A stretch of 32,441 nucleotides of DNA from a virus: positions 1 through 32,441 of the IMG/VR virus record IMGVR_UViG_3300046450_001696; one strand, 5' to 3'. The position numbers were made by a program, and so were the translations under genes. Of the stretch, positions 24,754-30,549 are shown in pieces (position 1 is the first letter of the stretch; each line of letters begins with the position of its first letter). The notes beneath the pieces are model-generated. The model did no database searches. It was not told the DNA's origin and saw only the letters and a program-made list of their open reading frames with translations.

Positions 24754-25077
24754 ATGTATAGACCCCTCCCAAATGGTATTACAATAGGCCAAAGTAAAAT
24801 AGAAGGTTTAGGTTTAATATCTACAAAAGAGTTTGCAAAAGATGTTGTATTAGGAATTGTTCATATCCGTAATAGAAATTTTCCACACGGGTACATAAGA
24901 ACAGCATTAGGAGCATTTTATAATCATAATGACAATCCAAATTGTAAAGTATTAAACGGCTACTGGCATCAAATACCTGTAAAATACTTGATGACAATTA
25001 AAGATATAAAATCTGGTGATGAACTAACAGCGAAATATACATTATATGAGGTCGAAGAGGACGAATGGACAGATTAA
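24754..25077 (+). CDS. minimal SET-domain protein lysine methyltransferase, 107 aa
   Basis: SET motifs occur in order: IGQSKIEGLGLIST (11-24, the G-x-G SAM-binding turn), AFYNHNDNPNCKV (54-66, the NHS-x-x-PN-C motif that builds the pseudoknot) and IKSGDELTAKYTLY (85-98, G-E-L-T-x-x-Y). The length is close to the Chlorella-virus vSET histone methyltransferase (119 residues), so the whole protein is a bare SET core without pre- or post-SET zinc sites. The target is unknown; it could methylate a phage structural or host protein. It follows the tail gene by nine bases. Confidence 0.82.
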   Translation: MYRPLPNGITIGQSKIEGLGLISTKEFAKDVVLGIVHIRNRNFPHGYIRTALGAFYNHNDNPNCKVLNGYWHQIPVKYLMTIKDIKSGDELTAKYTLYEVEEDEWTD

Positions 25078-25126
25078 TTATGGAAAAAAAGGAACAATAA
25101 TCCCGTTAAAAGTTTGAGTAAAATTT

Positions 25127-25134
25127 TATAAATA
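25127..25134 (+). promoter_or_regulatory. perfect TATAAATA in the convergent gap
   Basis: An exact match to the T4 late consensus, but on the + strand no gene follows: the tRNA and the whole 25.16-27.8 kb cassette lie on the other strand. If active it would make antisense RNA over the tRNA and zinc-finger gene. Confidence 0.4.
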
Positions 25135-25154
25135 AAAAGTTACTAAAACCAAAT

Positions 25155-25248
25155 TGGCTCTGGGGGTAGGATTCGAACCTACACGCCCCTCTGCAAAAGG
25201 GACAATACGTAAACAACGCACCACGTCTACCTGTTTCGTCACCCCAGA
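25155..25248 (-). tRNA. unusual tRNA, Asn-type identity (anticodon GUU) with long variable arm
   Basis: The full fold can be drawn: acceptor TCTGGGG/CCCCAGA (7 bp, U1-A72), discriminator G73, encoded CCA, T-arm GTAGG-TTCGAAT-CCTAC, 3-bp D-stem ACG/CGT with a GGTAG loop, anticodon stem GTGCG/CGTAT with loop TTGTTTA. The anticodon is GUU (Asn). G34, U35, U36 and G73 are the known AsnRS identity set in E. coli, and U1-A72 also matches E. coli tRNA-Asn. However, D-arm spacing and the variable arm (GTCCCT/AGGGGC, 7-nt loop) are those of class II tRNA-Leu, and position 37 is U where a purine is expected. Its 5' end overlaps the stop codon of the zinc-finger gene. Confidence 0.78.
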
Positions 25249-25463
25249 GTCTGTTCTTTTATAAGATGTTCCTCTTGATGTTCTGCAAGTTCATCAAGGT
25301 CGGTAAATGTTTCGTCGCATTCAAAGCAACTAGCAAATCCATATTTTTTATAAAAGTTTTTATCATAAGCAAGTTCTCTTGCTTGTCTTTGTAATTCTTT
25401 TATCAAGTCATGTATCCCAGCTCCGTTTTTATAAATCGGAATTGTTTTATTGCTTGTAATCAT
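25239..25463 (-). CDS. small C2H2 zinc-finger protein, 74 aa
   Basis: The C-terminal half contains a clean C2H2 motif, C-x2-C-x12-H-x3-H (CFECDETF ... LAEHQEEH). The N-terminal half is a basic helix (IKELQRQARELAYDKNFYKK). Such small fingers bind nucleic acid or protein; a link to the adjacent tRNA is possible but not shown. The start ATG overlaps the stop of the synthetase-like gene (25463), and its TGA lies inside the tRNA 5' end, so the tRNA is probably cut from the same transcript. Confidence 0.75.
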   Translation of the reverse strand: MITSNKTIPIYKNGAGIHDLIKELQRQARELAYDKNFYKKYGFASCFECDETFTDLDELAEHQEEHLIKEQTLG

Positions 25464-26335
25464 TACATAAGGCCTGCTTTTTTCATTCCTGCAATCAAGC
25501 GTGTTATTCCTATTCCGCCTCCATACCTAGGTATGAAGTCATGTTTTAAAAATTCTTGAAGTTCTGCTTCTACTCTTTCTTTACCAAAGAGATCATACAA
25601 TAACTCGGCATACCCACCGTCTGATATTGTATGGAATTGATGTCGCATTTGGTCAGGATCAGTACCGCGTTCAGCACTACCGATAGTTTCCATTCCGCCT
25701 ATAATGACATCGCATTTATTAGCAAGTTTTCCAGTTTTTTTCACATCATCTTTACCAAGTTTCATGTTCCAAAAAGGACTTGTTGATTCTGGAAAATATG
25801 TTAGGAAAAATACATCTCCATATTCTTTATACATTTCTTCTTCATGTCCTGCATCTAATTCTGCACCAGTATATTTTGCTAAAACACTTTGATACATTCC
25901 GCCAGGAAAATCTTCAGTATAAGGATTTCTTTCATTTTTTGCTTTGAAACCAAGAAATTTACAAAGATCATTTTCCATTTGAAGAAGATCTTCAAAATTG
26001 CCAGGAGCTTCAAATTCGAACATTGGAAAAATAAGTTCGTGTCTACCTGGAGTTGGATTTTGTTCTTGCCTGTAACTTGTACTAACACAATAACAACCTG
26101 GTAAATCAGGTTTTGTTAGTAATTCATATTCAAGCCACATTTGACCTGTTTGAGGTAGTGGCCATATTTCACCGCTATACGTGTAGGTTGCAACCGTAGT
26201 TGGATCCTCACAAGCGGCTAGTATGCTTAATCTGCTTTGGGTATGTACTTCTTGAAAGTTTAAATTATCGAAAAAGGAACGAAGACGCTTAACCACCGTA
26301 GTAAATTCAACAGGGTTAATAAGTTGTGTAGTCAA
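25463..26335 (-). CDS. AsnRS/AspRS catalytic-core paralogue; probable asparagine synthetase (AS-AR type)
   Basis: A 290-residue class II aminoacyl-tRNA synthetase fold without the N-terminal anticodon-binding domain. Motif 2 is STSYRQEQNPTPGRHE (R89, E91). VFFLTYFPESTSPFWNMK (175-192) and CDVIIGGMETIGSAER (208-223) match AsnRS active-site segments. Motif 3 is RYGGGIGITRL (270-280). Archaeal AS-AR, the AspRS-like ammonia-dependent asparagine synthetase, is about the same length (294). Likely reaction: Asp + ATP + NH3 to Asn. An aminoacylating role with the neighbouring Asn-type tRNA is the main alternative. RBS ACGGAGAA and a late-type box (26362-26369) lie upstream. Confidence 0.82.
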   Translation of the reverse strand: MTTQLINPVEFTTVVKRLRSFFDNLNFQEVHTQSRLSILAACEDPTTVATYTYSGEIWPLPQTGQMWLEYELLTKPDLPGCYCVSTSYRQEQNPTPGRHELIFPMFEFEAPGNFEDLLQMENDLCKFLGFKAKNERNPYTEDFPGGMYQSVLAKYTGAELDAGHEEEMYKEYGDVFFLTYFPESTSPFWNMKLGKDDVKKTGKLANKCDVIIGGMETIGSAERGTDPDQMRHQFHTISDGGYAELLYDLFGKERVEAELQEFLKHDFIPRYGGGIGITRLIAGMKKAGLM

Positions 26336-26360
26336 AAAAAATTCTCCGTCTAAATCAAAA

Positions 26361-26795
26361 CTATTTATGCCGTGGGTCTAATTTCAGCTCTGTTGTAATT
26401 TCTAAACGTAGTCCATTTGGATCAAAAAAGTAAATGCTATAAATCCAGTCATCGTGATTAGTTGGGCCGATAACATCTATATCGTCCGATTTTAAAAGTT
26501 TGCACCATTTATCAACATCGTCCTTCGTATCTACTTCAAATGCAAAATGCACAATCCAATCATCACAATCAGTAGTTGTACCTTTGCCATCGCCAGTATC
26601 AAAAAAAGCAATATTACTACCGTCATCCATTTCAAAAAAGATATGTTTGTACGGAGCATATTCTCCTGTACTTGGTACATAATCTTTTTCTATAGTATGA
26701 ACAAGAGGCAGATTTAAAATTCCACTATAAAAATCAATTGTTTCTTGCACATTGGCACATTTCCAAGCAAAATGATGCAACCCGTTAATGTGCAT
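26361..26795 (-). CDS. VOC-superfamily metalloenzyme (glyoxalase/dioxygenase type), 144 aa
   Basis: The start is placed at 26795 (MHINGLHHFAW), giving a normal single VOC domain and an 11-base overlap with the previous gene; a longer frame to 26852 would run inside that gene. Candidate metal ligands stand at the usual places: H7 or H8, E55 (HIFFEMDDG), H83 (WIVHFAFEV) and E132 (GLRLEITTE). Two beta-alpha-beta-beta-beta repeats are visible. Members act as glyoxalases, epimerases, resistance proteins or dioxygenases. Coupled expression with an oxidase and the synthetase-like protein suggests a shared small-molecule pathway. Confidence 0.85.
   Translation of the reverse strand: MHINGLHHFAWKCANVQETIDFYSGILNLPLVHTIEKDYVPSTGEYAPYKHIFFEMDDGSNIAFFDTGDGKGTTTDCDDWIVHFAFEVDTKDDVDKWCKLLKSDDIDVIGPTNHDDWIYSIYFFDPNGLRLEITTELKLDPRHK
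26362..26369 (-). promoter_or_regulatory. late-promoter-like CATAAATA before the synthetase-like gene
   Basis: On the minus strand, one mismatch to TATAAATA, 26 nt upstream of the ATG at 26335 and overlapping the end of the VOC gene. It may allow separate late expression of the synthetase-like gene, zinc finger and tRNA. Confidence 0.4.
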
Positions 26796-27546
26796 AGTGT
26801 TCTCGGCTGATACGTTCTTGGTCAAGCCCAACCCAAAACGCTTCGACTCCATTTAACATTTCATTACCTGCTTTAATAAACAAATCCTCATTAAGGTTAT
26901 GTTCATTGTACAATGTGATCATTTCTTCTCTTGTGTGTTCGGCATGTTGTTCTTCTAACTTGTCATGCCATGTAAAAAATCCTAAAGGCAAATTTAAAGA
27001 ATATTTTGTTTTAAATTTTTGTAATCCTGCTATCAAATCTTTCCAAAAGCCGGCCGCCGCCCAATTTTCTACTGCAAAACTTGCACCTGCAGATACATTA
27101 AAATCTTCATTACCATATATTCTAATTAATTCATCACAATAAAATAATGTTGCTGGCGATCCGTGTTTTCGTTTACCTATATCATCAAATGTTAATCCTA
27201 ATGGTTTAGCAAAACTAACTAGCCATTCGAAATGTGCAGATGCAAATCTATATGTTCCTTCATCTACAGAACCATCTTTAAAAGCAACCCCTATTTCATT
27301 TGCTAATACTTCTTTTCCTGCTCTTGCTTCCTCTAAATCTATTGCATTTATAACTTTGTTTAATTGAGCAATAATAAATTGATTTGAAAAAACAGAAAAT
27401 TGTTGGGTAAATTGACGTACATCTTCTAATATTAAATTTGGTGTATGCCTAAACCAACTACAATATTTGTTGTCTATTATAACTGAATGATTAAGTAATT
27501 CATTATCTATTCGTTCTAAAAAATTATCAAGAGGCATACTTGTCAT
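26785..27546 (-). CDS. haem-oxygenase-like di-iron oxidase (HDO) family protein, 253 aa
   Basis: Wholly helical, as for the haem-oxygenase-like fold. Candidate di-iron ligands: E84 (LANEIGVAF), H105/E107 (SAHFEWL), E160 (FAVENWAAAGFW) and H194-x3-E198-x2-H201 (TWHDKLEEQHAEH), the H-x3-D/E-x2-H motif of this family. Known members (UndA, BesC, SznF, CADD) perform oxidative cleavage or hydroxylation of amino acids and fatty acids. It overlaps the upstream membrane-protein gene by 20 bases and the VOC gene by 11, so all three are co-translated. The substrate is unknown; an amino acid or amide is suggested only by the neighbours. Confidence 0.75.
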   Translation of the reverse strand: MTSMPLDNFLERIDNELLNHSVIIDNKYCSWFRHTPNLILEDVRQFTQQFSVFSNQFIIAQLNKVINAIDLEEARAGKEVLANEIGVAFKDGSVDEGTYRFASAHFEWLVSFAKPLGLTFDDIGKRKHGSPATLFYCDELIRIYGNEDFNVSAGASFAVENWAAAGFWKDLIAGLQKFKTKYSLNLPLGFFTWHDKLEEQHAEHTREEMITLYNEHNLNEDLFIKAGNEMLNGVEAFWVGLDQERISREHYAH

Positions 27547-27808
27547 CGTCCCAATTATCTAATTCTTTCCAGCCTTCCCAATCAGGGATACTTTTACGAA
27601 TTACATTGGTTCGAGCAACTATCATTTCTGCAAGCCCAAATCCTTCATGAATAAAGGGAAAAATTGCATGTACGTGAGAGAAGAATGCTATATAATAATA
27701 AATTGATCCGCATTTAAGTGCAATCCATGCATGGTAAAAATAATAAGATAGATTACACGGTCTACCTGCGGCTTTGGCCGCATTTTGTAAATGTTCTGTA
27801 AGAAACAT
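27527..27808 (-). CDS. DUF6356-like small membrane protein, 93 aa
   Basis: FLTEHLQNAAKAAGRPCNLSYYFYHAWIALKCG, followed by hydrophobic IYYYIAFFSHVHAIFPFIHEGFG, fits a family of short, His-rich membrane proteins that I associate with DUF6356. Several His residues lie in or near the membrane segment, so metal or quinone contact is possible. It is the first gene of the minus cassette, under a late-type box at 27871-27878, and its end overlaps the oxidase start by 20 bases. It might place the oxidase at the membrane; this is inference. Confidence 0.6.
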   Translation of the reverse strand: MFLTEHLQNAAKAAGRPCNLSYYFYHAWIALKCGSIYYYIAFFSHVHAIFPFIHEGFGLAEMIVARTNVIRKSIPDWEGWKELDNWDDDKYAS

Positions 27809-27870
27809 ATGTTACCTCGCTATTTAAATTTAATTATTAACGTGGTTTCCTAATAATAGGTTTCCGCACG

Positions 27871-27878
27871 TATTTATT
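27871..27878 (-). promoter_or_regulatory. late-promoter-like AATAAATA for the minus-strand cassette
   Basis: Reads AATAAATA on the minus strand, about 62 nt upstream of the first cassette gene (start 27808). It lies in the 213-bp divergent gap shared with the glutamine synthetase gene. Confidence 0.5.
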
Positions 27879-27925
27879 TTTTATAGTGCTAGTTAATAGA
27901 AAACTAAATACACTTTGAATGTTAT

Positions 27926-28014
27926 AAAATTAGGCGTTTTTGGAAGAAATTCACTGGAAAATTTTACAGACATTGCTTATATTTTCAACATAAAATTAAA
28001 CGTTTTCGGAAGGA
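27926..28014 (+). repeat. two-copy direct repeat in the glutamine synthetase leader
   Basis: Copies at 27926-27948 and 27992-28014, 66 nt apart, share about 19 of 23 bases (AAAATTA-xx-CGTTTT-x-GGAAG core). Each is preceded by a -10-like TATA/CATA. The second copy supplies the GGAAGGA ribosome site of the glutamine synthetase gene. It may be a duplicated leader/promoter or a two-site operator. Apart from this repeat and the late-type box at 27871, I see nothing else in the 27809-28021 gap. Confidence 0.6.
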
Positions 28015-28021
28015 AAACAAC

Positions 28022-28981
28022 ATGAAGACAGTACTAGAATACGTATGGCTCGATGCGAACGAGCATTTACGTAGTAAAACAAAAGTCGCCGATGGCGATA
28101 TTAATAAGTTAGAACTAGTTCCAATTTGGGGTTATGATGGTTCATCAACTGATCAAGCTCCTGGCAACCATTCTGATGTTACATTAACCCCGGTTAAACT
28201 TTATCATAACCCATTCCAGCCATCAGGTTGGCTTGTTATGTGTTCAACTGAAAAGAGAGAAGCCATAACATTTGAAGACTCTGATGATTATTGGTTTGGA
28301 TTTGAACAAGAATACTTTATAACAAATGGTACTGGTAAACCACTAGGCTGGGCAAACGGAGAGCCCGGACCTCAAGGACCATATTACTGTGGTGTAGGTG
28401 CAAGTAAAGTTGCAGGAAGAAAAGTAGTTTCAGATCATATGGATGCATGTATTGATGCAGAGATTGATATCACTGGTACAAACGCTGAAGTTGCTCTTGG
28501 CCAATGGGAATATCAAGTGTTTAGTAAAGGTGCAAAGAATGCCGGTGATGATCTTTGGATGTCACGATATATTTTAGAGAGAGTTGCAGAAGAGCATGGC
28601 TGTGATATTAATATAGAACCTAAACCTATTAAAGGTGATTGGAATGGATCTGGGATGCATACAAACTTTAGCACAAACGAGATGAGAAACGATTCTCAGT
28701 TAGGTGTCTATCATGATATATTAGATAAAATGAAAGCCCGACATGCTGAACACATAGCAGTATATGGAAAAGATAATGATCAAAGATTGACTGGTGAACA
28801 CGAGACAGCATCTATTGATCAGTTTACTTATGGTGAAGGTGATAGAGGTGCAAGTGTGAGAATACCTCTTGAGACAGTTGAGTCTAATTATACAACTGGT
28901 TACTTAGAAGATAGACGACCAGCATCTAATGCCAATCCATATGATATCACAAAAGTTATTATAGATACTATTCAAGCATAA
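28022..28981 (+). CDS. glutamine synthetase, eukaryotic (GSII) type, 319 aa
   Basis: Nearly every GSII block is present: WGYDGSSTDQAPG (N-terminal beta-grasp), WFGFEQEYFI (metal-binding Glu), GPYYCGVGA, IDITGTNAEVALGQWEYQV, GDWNGSGMHTNFST (His/Asn ATP and glutamate site), RLTGEHETASIDQF, RGASVRIP (catalytic Arg) and GYLEDRRPASNANPYD. It joins Glu and ammonia using ATP to make Gln. About 30-40 residues shorter than usual GSII (350-370), lost at the termini, with all active-site blocks kept. AAGGA lies before the ATG. It is divergent from the cassette with the asparagine-synthetase-like gene and followed by its own terminator. GSII in a phage is highly unusual. Confidence 0.95.
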   Translation: MKTVLEYVWLDANEHLRSKTKVADGDINKLELVPIWGYDGSSTDQAPGNHSDVTLTPVKLYHNPFQPSGWLVMCSTEKREAITFEDSDDYWFGFEQEYFITNGTGKPLGWANGEPGPQGPYYCGVGASKVAGRKVVSDHMDACIDAEIDITGTNAEVALGQWEYQVFSKGAKNAGDDLWMSRYILERVAEEHGCDINIEPKPIKGDWNGSGMHTNFSTNEMRNDSQLGVYHDILDKMKARHAEHIAVYGKDNDQRLTGEHETASIDQFTYGEGDRGASVRIPLETVESNYTTGYLEDRRPASNANPYDITKVIIDTIQA

Positions 28982-28987
28982 TTAACT

Positions 28988-29029
28988 AATGTTCGATACT
29001 TTTAAATTCTAAAAGTATTGAACATTTTT
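28988..29029 (+). terminator. Rho-independent terminator after glutamine synthetase
   Basis: A long stem of about 16 bp (AATGTTCGATACTTTT against AAAAGTATTGAACATT, one G-T pair) with a 7-nt loop, ending in a run of T. It follows the glutamine synthetase stop by a few bases. Confidence 0.88.
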
Positions 29030-29037
29030 GCGACAGG

Positions 29038-29067
29038 TTGACAACATTAGCAATAATGTGCTATAAT
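29038..29067 (+). promoter_or_regulatory. consensus sigma70 promoter, leaderless
   Basis: A perfect TTGACA (29038-29043), an 18-bp spacer and a perfect TATAAT (29062-29067). The predicted start (about 29074) is next to the ATG at 29075, so the GIY-YIG gene mRNA has essentially no leader. Confidence 0.8.
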
Positions 29068-29074
29068 ATAACTT

Positions 29075-29488
29075 ATGCAGTACAAATTTCCTCTAAAAAC
29101 AATTCTCGATTTTATACCAAAAAATAACAATATTAGTGTCAGAACAAGGAAAGATTCACCAATAGAGATCCGTTGTTCTGGCATTTACATGCTAAGTTCG
29201 CCAAGTTTTGGCATTTTTTATGTCGGAATTAATGCAAGTAGTAACACTAGTTATAATGCCGGAACACCGCAAAGATTACGACAACATGCAAAAAAACTAT
29301 TAGGTATAACCAAAGGAACTAAGCAAACGAAAAAATGGGATGAATTTCGCCATGAATTTTTTAACAAAGATACACTAGATGATGTGGAGATTATATTCTC
29401 CCCGTACAATAATTATACTAAAAAGTCGTTAGAATTGCATGAATCTCGTCTAATTAATAGACACAAACCCCGGTGTAATCAAGGGTAG
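29075..29488 (+). CDS. GIY-YIG endonuclease, 137 aa
   Basis: The domain is clear: CSGIYML (GIY at 36-38) and IFYVGIN (Y-V-G at 49-51), then the catalytic Arg in PQRLRQH (67/69) and a Glu in LELHESRLINRHKPRCN (E120 or E123). Single-domain proteins of this size are phage homing or host-DNA-degrading nucleases. It has its own strong promoter and no ribosome site, as expected for a leaderless message. It stands alone between two terminators, a mobile-gene-like arrangement. A possible link to the mosaic segment in the reductase gene is speculative. Confidence 0.85.
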   Translation: MQYKFPLKTILDFIPKNNNISVRTRKDSPIEIRCSGIYMLSSPSFGIFYVGINASSNTSYNAGTPQRLRQHAKKLLGITKGTKQTKKWDEFRHEFFNKDTLDDVEIIFSPYNNYTKKSLELHESRLINRHKPRCNQG

Positions 29489-29538
29489 TTTACCTGGAAA
29501 GCAGGTAAATATTATGGTAGTCATTATAGACTATTTTT
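29489..29538 (+). terminator. two consecutive hairpins after the GIY-YIG gene
   Basis: Hairpin one: TTTACCTG/CAGGTAAA (8 bp, loop GAAAG), 29489-29509, directly after the stop codon. Hairpin two: TAGTC/GACTA with a 6-nt loop and five T (29518-29538). The second has terminator form; the first may be an RNA-stability or regulatory hairpin. Nothing else is seen up to 29585. Confidence 0.6.
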
Positions 29539-29585
29539 CAGTACAGGTGGCACTTGTCACTTTTAATTATTAGGAGATAGAGTAA

Positions 29586-29813
29586 ATGGATATAGTAAAA
29601 AATATATCTGAGTGGGTTCGGGGACTTACAGAAGTTGGTCTTTCGATTGTCATGCTCGGCGTTACGCTTCAAATCATTTTTGGTGCAAACGTAGTATTCC
29701 TTCCTTTTGACATCCTGGGAAATGTAATCTCATTCGTGAAAGCATTAGGTGGTGAAGGACTTGTAGGCTTAATTGCCCTGTGGATTTTATGGGGTATTTA
29801 CAGCAAGAAATAA
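29586..29813 (+). CDS. small two-span membrane protein, 75 aa
   Basis: Hydrophobic segments at about 14-36 (VGLSIVMLGVTLQIIFGANVV) and 56-72 (LVGLIALWILWGIY), with a short charged N-terminus. An AGGAG ribosome site lies upstream and a good terminator downstream, making it a one-gene unit. It could be a holin-like or particle membrane protein; it is near the secreted hydrolase gene (29919), which supports a lysis role. The family is not recognised. Confidence 0.6.
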   Translation: MDIVKNISEWVRGLTEVGLSIVMLGVTLQIIFGANVVFLPFDILGNVISFVKALGGEGLVGLIALWILWGIYSKK

Positions 29814-29830
29814 CAAGGATCTTTAGATAA

Positions 29831-29867
29831 AGCCCAGTTTTGTCATTGGAGACGCTAACTGGGTTTT
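29831..29867 (+). terminator. hairpin terminator
   Basis: CCCAGTT (29833-29839) pairs with AACTGGG (29857-29863), followed by TTTT; the loop is 17 nt. It ends the small membrane-protein unit. Confidence 0.75.
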
Positions 29868-29918
29868 CCTTATAAACTTGGATTGTAATTAAAAAATAAA
29901 AAATAAAAAGGATTTTAT

Positions 29919-30512
29919 ATGAGTTTATTTAAACTTTGTATAGTCGTCTTCTCTTATGTATTTCTTGGATCTATATCTGCGAATGCTATGACAGAGGCCG
30001 ACCTTGACAAAACAACTAAGAAGATCGAACGATATACGACACCAAAATATCGTAACACATTTATGTCGTTTTCTTCTGCCGAAATACAATGCCTAGCTTT
30101 GAACATATATCATGAGGCACGAAACGAAAGTTTATCAGGAAAGGTAGCAGTTATTTTAGTTACATTGAATAGAGTTGCTGATAAACGGTTTCCAAATACT
30201 ATTTGCGGAGTTGTTAGACAAGGTAAGCATTTTCTAAATCTTAAAGACAATAAATTTTATCCAAAGAAAAATAGATGTCAATTCAGTTGGTATTGTGATG
30301 GGTTGTCCGATAAACCAAGAAATAACAGAGCATGGGTCTATTCAATAGCACTTACAAGATATTTTTTAACAAGATCAATGATGATTATTGATTTTACAGA
30401 AGGTGCAACACATTACCATGCAGATTATGTTAACCCAAGGTGGGCGAGTCAAAAAGATTTTATAAAGACAGTTCAAATAGACACCCATAGATTTTATCGA
30501 TGGCAAGGTTAG
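29919..30512 (+). CDS. secreted cell-wall hydrolase (SleB/Hydrolase_2 family), 197 aa
   Basis: An N-terminal signal peptide (FKLCIVVFSYVFLGSISANA, cut after about 23) exports the protein. The SleB-type domain follows: CLALNIYHEARNE (catalytic Glu E66), GKVAVILVTLNRVADKRFPNTIC, RCQFSWYCDG, and GATHYHADYVNPRWAS near the end. These enzymes cut peptidoglycan glycan chains. Export by signal peptide suggests a Sec-released endolysin. AAGGA lies upstream. It follows the small membrane protein, so the pair could complete lysis; a second lysozyme-like protein is encoded at 13656. Confidence 0.88.
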   Translation: MSLFKLCIVVFSYVFLGSISANAMTEADLDKTTKKIERYTTPKYRNTFMSFSSAEIQCLALNIYHEARNESLSGKVAVILVTLNRVADKRFPNTICGVVRQGKHFLNLKDNKFYPKKNRCQFSWYCDGLSDKPRNNRAWVYSIALTRYFLTRSMMIIDFTEGATHYHADYVNPRWASQKDFIKTVQIDTHRFYRWQG

Positions 30513-30549
30513 CGATATTTGAATAAGTATATGTCAATGGAGATAGCGA

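Noticed and set aside
25183-25215. A second, complete-looking anticodon arm (TCCCT-TTTGCAG-AGGGG, anticodon UGC, Ala) within the tRNA
   Set aside because: Using it leaves no matching D-arm or acceptor 5' strand, while the outer fold gives a 7-bp acceptor, G73-CCA and a Leu-type D-arm. It is best read as the variable arm.
25239-25463. Whether the zinc-finger frame is only a tRNA-leader artefact
   Set aside because: It has an intact C2H2 motif and an ATG overlapping the previous stop, so it is kept as a gene.
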